A stretch of DNA of 64,000 nt, from positions 124,001-188,000 of the forward strand of contig NZ_JAFREP010000011.1 in the NCBI RefSeq assembly GCF_017377855.1. Reading direction: 5' to 3'. A program made the position numbers and the translations under genes. Under the pieces are notes generated by a model that saw only the letters and a list, made by a program, of their open reading frames with translations, had not been told where the DNA came from and ran no database searches. Positions 25,163-34,188 of the stretch are shown here, one piece after another. This DNA comes from Acanthopleuribacter pedis. Its GTDB lineage: Bacteria > Acidobacteriota > Holophagae > Acanthopleuribacterales > Acanthopleuribacteraceae. The number at the start of each line of letters is the position of its first letter. Position 1 is the first letter of the stretch.

Positions 25163-25418
25163 AGCCGTTGCCGTTCTCCTCACGTTGGCTCATTACCCAG
25201 GCGCCTTCTTTTCCTTGAATGCGCTGAGCCGTTGCCGTTCTCCCCGCGTTGGCTCATTGCCCAGGTGCCTTCTTTTCCTTGAATGCGCTGAGCCGTTGCC
25301 GTTCTCCCCGCGTTGGCTCATTGCCCAGGCGCCTTCTTTTCCTTGAATGCGCCGAGCCGTTGCCGTTCTCCCCGCGTTGGCTCATTGCCCAGGCGCCTTC
25401 TTTTCCTTGAATGCGCTG
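25163..25418. repeat. 64-bp tandem repeat, 4 copies
   Basis: AGCCGTTGCCGTTCTCC starts at 25163, 25227, 25291 and 25355 and the next unit begins at 25419, a constant 64-base period with very few differences. The unit is the 3' end of the minus-strand gene ending at 25382, so that gene's last codons and stop have been copied several times downstream. Confidence 0.85.
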
Positions 25419-26050
25419 AGCCATTCGTTGGCCTCTGCTTCAACTGTTTGGAACCGCATTGAAGCGCCGGCGCCTTGGATCGTGACGGCGAAATCCACAA
25501 CAAGCCGGCGACCATGGCCGCTGAGCCCGTCAAGAATGTTCCAGTAGTGGTCTTGCCTGCACGCGCTTTGGATCTCCCGTGTGGTTCGAACGGCATCAAC
25601 CAGTGATTCAAAAGCGGGAATTTCGGTTGTTGGTTGGTTAAAAATGTGAAGGGAAGGGGAGGCCGTGTAGCCTTGTTGGTAACATTCATTGAGCGCATCA
25701 AGATTGTTTACCCCAACCGGCGCGATTTCGCGCAAATACAAGAGGTCTTCTTTGCTCATACCTCGTTTCTCAAGGGTGCTGAGAACGCGATGACGCAGCT
25801 CTTCTGCCTCCATGTAAATCAATAAATGCGATAGGCCGCTTTGCAGGGGAAGACTCGTTTCGCTTGATTCAACAACCAAGCTGTCTCCGACAAACCGAAC
25901 CCCGAGAACCTCTTTTTTGTGTTTGTAAAGGTCGCGATAGTAAAGATCCTCTTTTTGGACGTACTCGGTGTACGCCTCGAAAGCCCAGGATTCCACCCCG
26001 CTCGCAATCGGTGGCTGAGCCAAAAAAAGTGCAAATAATAAATGAAACAT
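25382..26050 (-). CDS. secreted protein of unknown function
   Basis: 222 residues; AAGGA lies about 9 bases before the ATG at 26050. A short signal sequence (MFHLLFALFLAQPPIASG) indicates export. I recognise no domain. It has three Cys-poor helical stretches ('YMEAEELRHRVLSTLEKRG') and ends 'WLSAFKEKKAPGQ'. The 3' end lies inside a tandem repeat, so the C-terminus may vary between strains: 64 bases is not a multiple of three, and each repeat gain or loss would shift the stop. Confidence 0.6.
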   Translation of the reverse strand: MFHLLFALFLAQPPIASGVESWAFEAYTEYVQKEDLYYRDLYKHKKEVLGVRFVGDSLVVESSETSLPLQSGLSHLLIYMEAEELRHRVLSTLEKRGMSKEDLLYLREIAPVGVNNLDALNECYQQGYTASPSLHIFNQPTTEIPAFESLVDAVRTTREIQSACRQDHYWNILDGLSGHGRRLVVDFAVTIQGAGASMRFQTVEAEANEWLSAFKEKKAPGQ

Positions 26051-26350
26051 GCTGCTTGTTCCTTTTGTTTTGAAAGTTGTAAATTACGAAGATGTTACTG
26101 GGAACCAATAGGTCGACCTATGCGATATGCTGTTGGTTTTCAGCGCGTCTTCGATGGCAGGACAAGTGCGGTATCTGATTGTATCTCTCGGTCTTGATTA
26201 TCCGAAGATTGCGCTTTTTAATTCTGGAGAGCATTGCTCTTACCTAAGGCGTGGATCGTGCGTTTTTGCGCCGGGGAGTTTGGTGTTTTGCATAATCTTT
26301 ACCTTGGGGTCAGCGTGGCGGACGAAAAGGCTGCCAGTCTGGTTATTCGG

Positions 26351-26630
26351 TGAAACCTTGTCGGATGTTCGCATATTCGCATCGATCAATGGGACGCAAG
26401 CCAGTAAACCGTCGGCAAGGTGAAACCTTGTCGGATGTTCGCATATTCGCATCGATCAATGGGACGCAAGCCAGTAAACCGTTGGCAAGGTGAAACCTTG
26501 CCGGATGTTCGCATATTCGCATCGATCAATGGGACGCAAACCCGTAAACCGTTGGCAAGGTGAAACCTTGTCGGATGTTCGCATATTCGCACCGATAAAA
26601 GGGACGCAAGCCCGTAAACCGTTGGCAAGG
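26351..26630. repeat. 70-bp tandem repeat, 4 copies
   Basis: TGAAACCTTG recurs at 26351, 26421, 26491, 26561 and 26631, exactly 70 bases apart. The unit combines the first part of the three-hairpin repeat (GGGACGCAAGCC to CCTTG-CGGAT) with GTTCGCATATTCGCATCGAT. Units are nearly identical throughout, so this is not a CRISPR array. Confidence 0.88.
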
Positions 26631-26735
26631 TGAAACCTTGCCGGATTTAAGCCCAGGGTGGCCACCCGGCGCGGAGCAGCCGGTTGGCCACCCTGGGTTC
26701 GGATGTGAACAAAAAAGGTTCTCTGTAGGAGAACC
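26601..26735 (+). repeat. three-hairpin repeat, copy G
   Basis: GGCAAGG/CCTTGCC, CCCAGGGTGGCCA/TGGCCACCCTGGG and GGTTCTC-tgtag-GAGAACC (26717-26735). Left end of the intact element. Confidence 0.8.
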
Positions 26736-26862
26736 GGAGCCCCGGCGCCAACCTCAAATTCCCCTGGCGGTTGCGATGTTCTCTTCGCGGACTTAGTGAT
26801 TGTTTTTCTGTAAAAATATGTTAGCCTGGCTTAAATTTTCACAGAGAAAAAAGAAGGGCGTC

Positions 26863-27318
26863 ATGGGGCAGTCTCTCGCCAAAACCTGGCTGCATATTGT
26901 GTTCTCGACCAAACACCGAGAAACCTTTTTAGATGATGAAGCGGTTCGGGCAAGGCTCCATCGTTACCTCGCCGGGATCTGTCGCAAACAGAAATGTCCG
27001 GCCATGATTGTCGGCGGGGTTTCGGACCATGTCCACATTCTGTGCTTGCTTTCGCCAAATGTAACCATCCAAGGTCTCATTCGAACCGTTAAGCGCCAAT
27101 CCAATGTTTGGCTAAAAAAAACCTGGCCACACATGACCGCCTTCAGTTGGCAAAAAGGGTATGCCGTCTTTTCCCACAGCGAGAACCACCTAGATTACGT
27201 CCAGCACTACATCGCCAATCAAAAACGGCATCACAAAGAGGTTTCATTTAAAAAAGAACTCCGTTACTTGTTGCGGGTGCATCACCTGGATTACGACGAA
27301 CGTTACCTTTGGGATTGA
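26863..27318 (+). CDS. tnpA: IS200/IS605-family transposase (Y1/HUH)
   Basis: 151 residues. The first ATG that matches the paralogue's start is at 26863, in 'GGGCGTCATGGGG'. It is a single-domain Y1 transposase: 'KTWLHIVFSTKHRE', the HUH motif in 'VSDHVHILCLL', 'QKGYAVFSHSENHLDYVQHY' and the helix 'YIANQKRHHKEVSF' with the presumed nucleophilic Tyr. It ends in the common 'YDERYLWD'. It cuts and rejoins single-stranded DNA at hairpin-marked ends. RAYT-type relatives act on scattered REP hairpins, which fits the ten hairpin repeats in this window. Confidence 0.92.
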   Translation: MGQSLAKTWLHIVFSTKHRETFLDDEAVRARLHRYLAGICRKQKCPAMIVGGVSDHVHILCLLSPNVTIQGLIRTVKRQSNVWLKKTWPHMTAFSWQKGYAVFSHSENHLDYVQHYIANQKRHHKEVSFKKELRYLLRVHHLDYDERYLWD

Positions 27319-27338
27319 TGTGGGTGGCTAGGTTGGTG

Positions 27339-27473
27339 GTGCTCTCTCAGAGCACATCCCGTGGTTGATACGGGGACCCAGGGTTGGGTGCGGGCTGCTT
27401 CGCGCCCGCACCCAACCCTGGGCTGAAATCCGGCAAGGTTTCACCTTGCCAACGGTTTGCGAGCTTGCGTCCC
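27339..27473 (-). repeat. three-hairpin repeat, copy H
   Basis: GTGCTCT-ctc-AGAGCAC (27339-27355), CCCAGGGTTGGGTGCGGGC palindrome, then CCGGCAAGG/CCTTGCC and GCGTCCC at 27473. It is the inverted counterpart of copy G. Confidence 0.8.
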
Positions 27474-27939
27474 AGCTTTGTTTGGCGGTTGCCGGCAAGA
27501 AGGGGTGATGGTTTGCGCGGTTGGGTTGCAGATGAGGTTCGTGGAAACCCCAAATGAGGGGAATGTTTTTTCTGCTTTCGTTGCACCAGGTTTCACCCAT
27601 TGATTGAAGGATGGCCTTCGCCGTTGCCTTGATTCCAGTGGGGCTGCAATTGGCAGATTCTGGCTTACTGGAGTCGAGTGGGGGCTGTCCTTGGATCGGG
27701 TACTTCTATCGAAGTCCTTTTTTGCTGGAAATTTTTTTGTTTTATGTATTTGGCTATAAATGGCTTGAGTGGTTTGTTTTTTTCATCTTGGGGAAACCCG
27801 TGAACTTTTTCCGTCTAAGGGTGTTTCGTAAAAATAGAGCGCTTTTCAAATTTGATTAGCGGATTCGCTGCTGAATAGCGCATGTAGTTTGTAGACTCCT
27901 GGAAATACGAAAAAACACCGTTGGTTCGACAAGTCGCTT
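27474..27939. other. intergenic stretch upstream of cas3
   Basis: It holds an 82-codon ORF (27611-27859, +) with hydrophobic segments but no ribosome site, which I do not accept as a gene. The promoter of cas3 probably lies here. Confidence 0.35.
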
Positions 27940-27963
27940 CTTGTCCTTGTCCTTGTCCTTGTC
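27940..27963 (+). repeat. CTTGTC hexamer, 4 copies
   Basis: Four perfect tandem CTTGTC units end 21 bases before the cas3 start codon, in its 5' untranslated region. Confidence 0.8.
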
Positions 27964-27984
27964 GGATTGCTGAAAGGAAACCAT

Positions 27985-30438
27985 GTGACCGATTACTTCC
28001 GTGACCGGGATTATTCCCACTCGCCGCGCGATCCCGAGGGCCGTCCCTACGGCGAAGCCGATCCCGCCACCCTCGACTGGTCCGAGGGCCGTCCCCTCAT
28101 CGACCATCTCAATGGGACCGGCGACAAAGCCAAAAACCACGCCGCCAAACTCGACCTCGAAAACTACGCCCTATGGATGGGCCGTTGGCACGACCTGGGC
28201 AAGTACCGTCCCAACTTTCAAGACTACCTGCGCGGCCTCCGATCCTTTCCCAACCCCGAGGACAAAAGCCACAAATGGGCCGGCGCGGCCTGGGCCAACG
28301 CCCTCGCCGGCGGCGCACCCATGGCCTGGCTGATCGCCGGCCACCACGGCGGTCTGCTTGACCGCACCTCGCTACGGGCCTTTTTCAACGATCCCGCGAA
28401 AACCAAAAAAGGGCAACTTGGCCAGGCCCATGTTGAACTCAATGAGGTGATCGCCACCGGTCGCGTGCCCGAAAGCCTGCTGCAAAAACCCGAGTTCACG
28501 CTGCATCCCAACTTTTCCCCCAAGGCGCCCTACGCCACCCTCGAACTCATGCTGCGTTTTTTGTTCAGCATGCTGGTCGACGCCGACCACACCGATACCG
28601 CCGAACATTTCGACCCGGAACAAGCCACCACCCGCGACGCGCTTCACGCCCAACAAAACAGCCTCGCCGAACTCAAGCACAAACTCGATACCCATCTCGA
28701 CGCCTTCCGCGATGCACCCGATACCCCGGTCAACCGCATGCGTGCCCAGGTGCTCCACCACTGCCGCGAAGCCGCCGCCCACAAACCCGGCCTGTTTCAC
28801 CTGACCGTGCCCACCGGCGGCGGCAAAACCCTCTCCTCCATGGCCTTCGCCCTCGACCACGCGCTGACCCATCGCGGTCTCAACGACCTTCCCTACGAAC
28901 GCATCATCGTGGTGCTGCCCTTTACCTCGATCATCGAACAAAGCGCGGCCACCTATCGCGCCATTTTCGGGGAAGCCAACGTCCTCGAACACCACGCCAA
29001 CTGGGAAGCCGACGAAGACAATGCGGACAAGCGCAATCGCGCCGCCTACCAACACAAACTGCTGTGCGAGAACTGGGACGCCCCGATCATCGTCACCACC
29101 GCGGTGCAGTTCCTCGAAACCCTGCACGCCCACAAAACCAGCCGCTGCCGCAAACTCCACCGCGTGCTTAACAGCGTGGTGGTAATGGACGAGGTACAAA
29201 CCCTGCCGGTCCACCTCCTGCGCGTCACCCTCGACACCCTGGCCGCGCTCGTCGCCGATTTCGGCACCAGCCTGGTCTTGTGTACCGCCACCCAACCCGC
29301 CTTGTCCGAGCCCGACATCTTGCGCACCAGGGACCGAGACACACGCTGCCGCAACATCCTGCCCCAACCCCACCCGATCATCCCGCCCGATGTGGAACGC
29401 GCCATGTTCGACCAGATGCGGCGGGTACAGGTCCACACCCCGCTGGAAAACGAGCACCCCGACGACTGGTCCGCGCTCACTGAGCGCGCTTCATCCCATC
29501 GCGACGTGTTGATCATCGTCGACCGTCGTCAAGCCGCCTATGAACTCGCACAAGATCTCGGTGAAGATTGGCTGTATTTGTCCGGCGCCATGGTCGCCGC
29601 CCACCGTTCCTGGGTCGTGGCCGAGGTCAAACGTCGGTTGGCGGCAGACATTCCCTGCAAACTCGTTTCCACCCAAATCATTGAAGCAGGTGTCGACGTT
29701 GACTTCCCGGTGGTGTACCGCGCCATGGCCGGCTACGAGGCCTTGGCCCAATCCGCCGGCCGCTGTAACCGCAACGGTTTGCGCCGCGACGATACAAACG
29801 GCGAACCCATCCCCGGCGACTTTTACCTGTTCCTCGCGCCGCAAGCACCGCCCAAGGGGTTGCTCAAAGCCGGCTACAGCATCGCCCGTTCCGGCTTCAA
29901 AAACCAAGCCATCGATCTCCATGATCCCGCTTTGTTCCCCACCTACTTCCGCGACCTCTACCAATCGGCGCAACTGGATGCCAAGGAGCTGATGCCCGCG
30001 CGCAAAGATCACGCGCTGCGCCAAATAGGCGAAAACTACCAACTCATCGACAACAAACATCAAGTTCAGGTGGTGGTGCCCTGGTCCGCCGAGGCCTTGG
30101 CCGCGCTGTACCCGGATGATGGATCGCTCACTGAGAAGGAACGGGAACAACGGGACAAAATGCTCGGCCAACGGCAACGCTTCGAGCTTGCCTTCCAGCG
30201 CTACCGCGAGGCGGGCAAACCGGACAAAGGCGACATGCGCTTGCTCAACCAATCCATGGTTGCCGTTCCAGAGAAAGTGGTTCGGCGTTTGATGACCGAG
30301 GGCGCGGTTCGACCCCTGCACGACAACTGCCCCGTCCCTTTTCTCGATTTGGAGACCTACCGCGACTATTACGATGCGCGGCTAGGCTTTCGCTACTTCG
30401 AGGACTACGAACTCGATCCCGCCCTATGCCTGCTCTAA
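27985..30438 (+). CDS. cas3: CRISPR-associated Cas3 HD nuclease-helicase, type I-C
   Basis: 817 residues from a GTG at 27985; AAAGGA lies 6 bases upstream. The N-terminal HD nuclease domain shows 'LIDHLNG' and 'WHDLGKYRPNF' (~67). The SF2 helicase follows: Walker A 'PTGGGKTLSS' (~275), the DExx-box variant 'VVMDEVQTLP' (~401) and motif VI 'QSAGRCNRNG' (~588). Cas3 unwinds and degrades the DNA strand displaced by Cascade. Order and partners assign it to type I-C. A 146-base AT-rich gap separates it from cas5. Confidence 0.96.
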   Translation: MTDYFRDRDYSHSPRDPEGRPYGEADPATLDWSEGRPLIDHLNGTGDKAKNHAAKLDLENYALWMGRWHDLGKYRPNFQDYLRGLRSFPNPEDKSHKWAGAAWANALAGGAPMAWLIAGHHGGLLDRTSLRAFFNDPAKTKKGQLGQAHVELNEVIATGRVPESLLQKPEFTLHPNFSPKAPYATLELMLRFLFSMLVDADHTDTAEHFDPEQATTRDALHAQQNSLAELKHKLDTHLDAFRDAPDTPVNRMRAQVLHHCREAAAHKPGLFHLTVPTGGGKTLSSMAFALDHALTHRGLNDLPYERIIVVLPFTSIIEQSAATYRAIFGEANVLEHHANWEADEDNADKRNRAAYQHKLLCENWDAPIIVTTAVQFLETLHAHKTSRCRKLHRVLNSVVVMDEVQTLPVHLLRVTLDTLAALVADFGTSLVLCTATQPALSEPDILRTRDRDTRCRNILPQPHPIIPPDVERAMFDQMRRVQVHTPLENEHPDDWSALTERASSHRDVLIIVDRRQAAYELAQDLGEDWLYLSGAMVAAHRSWVVAEVKRRLAADIPCKLVSTQIIEAGVDVDFPVVYRAMAGYEALAQSAGRCNRNGLRRDDTNGEPIPGDFYLFLAPQAPPKGLLKAGYSIARSGFKNQAIDLHDPALFPTYFRDLYQSAQLDAKELMPARKDHALRQIGENYQLIDNKHQVQVVVPWSAEALAALYPDDGSLTEKEREQRDKMLGQRQRFELAFQRYREAGKPDKGDMRLLNQSMVAVPEKVVRRLMTEGAVRPLHDNCPVPFLDLETYRDYYDARLGFRYFEDYELDPALCLL

Positions 30439-30584
30439 TGGGGCAGACCAAAAAAAATCAAAATGAACTGATCTGAAATTGTGACCAATTACGCAAATAA
30501 AAATGTAAACCCAACATAAACCCAGCCGGTTCAGCGTGTCAGCCTCGACGCGCGCCATCGCCGGCCGTGTTTGAGGAGCCCACC
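30439..30584 (+). other. AT-rich gap between cas3 and cas5
   Basis: 146 bases, unusual in an operon whose other genes overlap or nearly touch. It may contain a separate promoter for cas5 to cas2, though I cannot fix its boxes. Confidence 0.35.
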
Positions 30585-31295
30585 ATGACAACCCAAGACA
30601 TGCCGTCTTTCACCATCCACGTGCGCGGCGACTTCGCGTGTTTCTCCACACCCGAGGCTTCCGTCGAGCGTTTGTCGTATCCCTGGATTACGCCTTCCGC
30701 CGCACGCGCCTTGTTCGAGGCCGTTTTTTGGAAGCCGCGCATCTGCTACCAGGTCCGCCGTATCGAGGTTTTGGAACCGATTCGCTACCTCTCCGTGCGC
30801 CGCAACGAAATCGGCGGCGTGATCGCGCCAACCTCGGCCGGTCCCTTCGATCAAATCCTCTGTGATCAGGACCGTCAACAACGCAACGCCACCATCCTGC
30901 GCAATGTCGCCTACCGCATTACCGCCGAGATGGCACTCAACGAATCCGTGCCCGCCAACGGCCCCGACGACAACCACGGCAAATACCGCGAGGTCCTGCT
31001 GCGGCGTTTGCAGCGCGGCCAACAGTTCCACCAACCCTACTTGGGCATGCGCGAATTCGCCGCCGACGTGCGGCTCGCCGACCCCGCCGAACCAACCGCG
31101 CCGATCTCCATGGATTACGACCAGGGCTTGATGCTCTACGATTTCCTGTTCCCCGCCAAACAAAAAGGCCGCGCCAAGAAGGGTGCCTCAAACAAAGCCC
31201 AACCGCTTTACTTCAAGGCGGAAATGAGAAAGGGCGTGGTCGAGGTGCCGTCGCGTGAAACCGTGCTGCGCCAAAACGAGGGGCGATACCTATGA
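30585..31295 (+). CDS. cas5c: Cas5 (Cas5d), crRNA-processing endonuclease of type I-C
   Basis: 236 residues from the ATG at 30585, with GAGGAG upstream. 'FTIHVRGDFACFSTPEASVE' and 'YPWITPSAARALFEAVFWKP' are diagnostic of Cas5d/Csd5, which in type I-C replaces Cas6 and cuts the precursor at the repeat hairpin. The C-terminal part carries 'LYDFLFP', also typical. The stop overlaps the cas8c start by 4 bases (ATGA). Confidence 0.95.
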   Translation: MTTQDMPSFTIHVRGDFACFSTPEASVERLSYPWITPSAARALFEAVFWKPRICYQVRRIEVLEPIRYLSVRRNEIGGVIAPTSAGPFDQILCDQDRQQRNATILRNVAYRITAEMALNESVPANGPDDNHGKYREVLLRRLQRGQQFHQPYLGMREFAADVRLADPAEPTAPISMDYDQGLMLYDFLFPAKQKGRAKKGASNKAQPLYFKAEMRKGVVEVPSRETVLRQNEGRYL

Positions 31296-33175
31296 TTGTG
31301 CAAAGCCTGCTCGACCTGGCCGAACGCGAGAAGTTGATCGAGGAACCCGGTTTGCAACTCAAACCCCTCGACTGGGAAATTCACATCAATGCCGCCGGCG
31401 ATATCCAACGCCTGGTGCAACGGGTTGCCGAGGACGCCAAGCAACGGCCCAAGGCCATGATCCCGACCCGCTTGGTCCGCTCCTCCGGTGTGCGGCCCCA
31501 GCTTTTGGTCGACAAAGCCGACTACGCCGTGGGTGTTTCCGACAGCGTTAAAGCGACCGCCTCCGTCAGGGACAAGAGCAAAAAGGTTGAACGCCTGCGC
31601 CAGAGTTTTGTGCAGATGATCGCCATGTGCCGACGCATTGCCGACGAAACCGATTCGGCCTTGGTCGCCGCCCAAGTCCGTGCCATGGAAAAATTGCTGG
31701 CCGAACCGGCCCTGCTCTTCGCCCACTGGCACGTCGCCGGCAAAAGCAAAACCCTGTACGCCTTGGACGACACCTTTCGTCAGGTACCCGCCGATTGGCT
31801 CGGCAACCACCTGTTCGGCTACGTGGTCGACGGCAAACGCGTCTGGGAAGATCCGCCGGTAGAGGCCTGGCTGCACGAAAACATTTTCAGCTTCTACGAG
31901 GTGGAAGGCGCCGGCGAGATCCGTTGTCTGGGTTACGGCGAATTGATGAAACCCGTCGACAAACACATCGTCTTCGATTTCCCCGGCGACACCGGCCAAC
32001 TCCCGCTGGTCAGTTTTAACAACGACGCCGACTACCACTACGGCGCCAAAAACAACGAAAACGCCCCGTTCTCGGCACAAGCCTCCTTCGGCATTGCCGC
32101 CGCGATTGCCCGCTTACAGGGTAACGGTGAAGTCAAAGGCCAAACCGCGAAACGCCAATGCGTGCGTCTCAACGACAACACGCTGGCGCTGTACTGGTCG
32201 GACCAAGAGCAACAGGCCATGGATCTGAACGTCGGCCTCGACGAGGCCGAGGAAGACGAAATCCTGAAAGCCGAGCAAGTCTGGAAAAAAATCGCGTTCA
32301 GCGGCCGGCCCGACGCCGTGTCCGAGGATTTGGGCCGGCTCTTCACGCTGATCATGAGCCGCGAGAAGTCGCGCATGGTGATTCGTTCCGCGCGGCTGTC
32401 AAGCCTGCCCCAGGTGGCCGCCAGGCTCCTGACCTACTTTGAAGAGCTGGCGATTGTTTCGCCTTGGCCGGATCGCGAATTGCGCGGTTACCGCGGCCTG
32501 CGCCGTTTGGTGGATGCCGTCTACCCGCGTCAGCCCGGCGGCAAACGCCTGCGCGAACCGCCCCCCGACCTGCTCAACCGTTTGTGGAACTGCGCCTTGT
32601 TCGGCGACGCCTACCCCGACTTCCTGCTGGGCGAATTGCTGCGCAACGCGCGGCTGCCTACCGAGCGGAACACCCGCGGCCACGGCGCCATGGCGCTGAT
32701 TAAAGCCATCTTGCAACGCAACTACAAAGACACATCCCATCGAACCGAGGAGATCCGCATGGATATCAATGCAGAACATCCCAGCCAGGCCTATCACGAG
32801 GGGCGCTTGTTCGCGCTGCTCCAGGAAATTCAGCGGCTTGCGCTGGGTGACGTTAACGCCGGCATCGGCGACCGTTACCTGGGCAACGCCATGGTTTCGC
32901 CACGCCAGAGTTTCCCCCGCCTGCTCAAACTGATGACCCACCACCTGCACAAGGGCCGTGACGGCGACCGCGCCGGCGCCTTGTTCAATCGCGAGCGCGA
33001 GGTCATCCAGGTGATGGCGCGCATTCGCGACAATTTTAGTGAATTCCTGAACCTGCCCGAGCAGGGCCTGTTCATGTTGGGTTACCACCACCAGCGCGCC
33101 GCCCTCGTGCGTCCATCTACGGCGCGCAAAGAAAAAGCGGCCGAGACCCCCATTACCGAAGCAGAGGAGAAGTGA
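31292..33175 (+). CDS. cas8c: Cas8c (Csd1), large subunit of type I-C Cascade
   Basis: 627 residues. 'MIVQSLLDLAEREKLIEEPG' and 'IPTRLVRSSGVRPQLLVDKA' are typical Csd1 openings, and 'FNNDADYHYGAKNNENAPFS' is the family's strongest motif. It recognises the PAM and holds the Cascade complex together. An internal start near its 3' end could produce a small Cas11c subunit, as described for other type I-C systems; an in-frame ATG at 32759 (MDINAEHPSQAYHEGRLFAL) is a candidate. Confidence 0.95.
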   Translation: MIVQSLLDLAEREKLIEEPGLQLKPLDWEIHINAAGDIQRLVQRVAEDAKQRPKAMIPTRLVRSSGVRPQLLVDKADYAVGVSDSVKATASVRDKSKKVERLRQSFVQMIAMCRRIADETDSALVAAQVRAMEKLLAEPALLFAHWHVAGKSKTLYALDDTFRQVPADWLGNHLFGYVVDGKRVWEDPPVEAWLHENIFSFYEVEGAGEIRCLGYGELMKPVDKHIVFDFPGDTGQLPLVSFNNDADYHYGAKNNENAPFSAQASFGIAAAIARLQGNGEVKGQTAKRQCVRLNDNTLALYWSDQEQQAMDLNVGLDEAEEDEILKAEQVWKKIAFSGRPDAVSEDLGRLFTLIMSREKSRMVIRSARLSSLPQVAARLLTYFEELAIVSPWPDRELRGYRGLRRLVDAVYPRQPGGKRLREPPPDLLNRLWNCALFGDAYPDFLLGELLRNARLPTERNTRGHGAMALIKAILQRNYKDTSHRTEEIRMDINAEHPSQAYHEGRLFALLQEIQRLALGDVNAGIGDRYLGNAMVSPRQSFPRLLKLMTHHLHKGRDGDRAGALFNREREVIQVMARIRDNFSEFLNLPEQGLFMLGYHHQRAALVRPSTARKEKAAETPITEAEEK

Positions 33176-33177
33176 TC

Positions 33178-34185
33178 ATGACTGAATTAAAGAACCGCTA
33201 CGACTTGGTATTGATGTTCGATTGCACGGACGGCAACCCCAACGGCGATCCCGACGCCGGCAACATGCCCCGCACCGATCCCCAGACCCAGCAAGGTTTG
33301 GTCAGCGACGTCTGCTTGAAGCGCAAGGTGCGCGACTGGGTCTACCAGCGCCACGTGAGCGAGGGCCAACCCGGCGACGGTTACGACATCTTCTTCGGGC
33401 ACAGTGGCTTGCCGGAGCGCCAGATCCTCAACCGCCAAATCGCCGAGGCCCATCTGAGTTTGTTGGATGAGAAGCAACGCGCCGAATACGACAAAAAGTT
33501 CGTCGAAAAAGCCAACAAGAAAGAGAAGGATGAGTACGCCTTCCTGAAAAAGGTGAACGAGGGCCGTGTCGGCGATGTGCAGGCCTACCTGTGCCAGTCG
33601 CGTTTTGATATCCGTACCTTCGGCGCCGTGTTGTCCACCGGTCCCAACGCCGGTCAGGTGCGCGGCCCCGTGCAATGTACCTTCGCGCGCAGCATTGACC
33701 CCGTGTTTTTGCAGGATTTGGCGATCACCCGCAAATCCGTCGCGACCGAGGAAGACGCCGCCAAACAGATGGGCAAGGACAACAGCATCACCGGCACCAT
33801 CGGCCGCAAGACCATGATTCCATACGGTTTTTTTCGCAACCATTGGTTCGTCTCGCCCAGTTTGGCCGAACGGACCGGGTTCACCGAGGCCGATTTTAAG
33901 GTTCTGTGCGACGCGCTGCTGAACATGTTCGAAATCGACCGTTCCGCCTCGCGCGGGTTTATGGCCACCCGTCGTTTGTTTGTGTTCCGCCACGATTCGA
34001 AGTTTGGCAATGCGCCCGCCCATGCCCTGTTTGACCGCATCCAGGTGACCCGCGCCGAGGGTGGTTTGCCCGCGCGTTCCGCCGGCGATTACCAGGTCGC
34101 CGTGGACGCCGCCGACCTGCCCGCCGGTGTGTCGCTTTTCGACCTGAGCGACCCCGCCGCGTACCGCGACCTGTTCGGCGCCTAA
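33178..34185 (+). CDS. cas7c: Cas7 (Csd2), backbone subunit of type I-C Cascade
   Basis: 335 residues. I place the start at the ATG at 33178 (GGAG about 8 bases upstream); a GTG at 33172 overlapping the cas8c stop is the alternative and adds two residues. 'RYDLVLMFDCTDGNPNGDPD' and 'RTDPQTQQGLVSDVCLKRKV' are hallmark Csd2 motifs. Several copies coat the crRNA in Cascade. The later 'NSITGTIGRKTMIPYGFFRN' fits the RRM-like core. Confidence 0.96.
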   Translation: MTELKNRYDLVLMFDCTDGNPNGDPDAGNMPRTDPQTQQGLVSDVCLKRKVRDWVYQRHVSEGQPGDGYDIFFGHSGLPERQILNRQIAEAHLSLLDEKQRAEYDKKFVEKANKKEKDEYAFLKKVNEGRVGDVQAYLCQSRFDIRTFGAVLSTGPNAGQVRGPVQCTFARSIDPVFLQDLAITRKSVATEEDAAKQMGKDNSITGTIGRKTMIPYGFFRNHWFVSPSLAERTGFTEADFKVLCDALLNMFEIDRSASRGFMATRRLFVFRHDSKFGNAPAHALFDRIQVTRAEGGLPARSAGDYQVAVDAADLPAGVSLFDLSDPAAYRDLFGA

Positions 34186-34188
34186 CCC

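Larger units (their letters stand above)
26601..27473. mobile_element. IS200/IS605-like element, intact
   Basis: 873 bases: copy G of the three-hairpin repeat, a ~125-base spacer, the transposase gene, and copy H in inverted orientation. Classical IS200/IS605 elements have only subterminal palindromes; here both ends are multi-hairpin modules that also occur alone elsewhere. Confidence 0.75.

Noticed and set aside
26351..26630. Regular 70-bp periodicity resembling a third CRISPR array
   Set aside because: The whole unit is repeated, with no variable spacers, and it contains the start of the dispersed hairpin repeat.
27611..27859. 82-codon ORF with hydrophobic segments upstream of cas3
   Set aside because: No ribosome site and no similarity I recognise; aromatic-rich translation is expected from AT-rich DNA.
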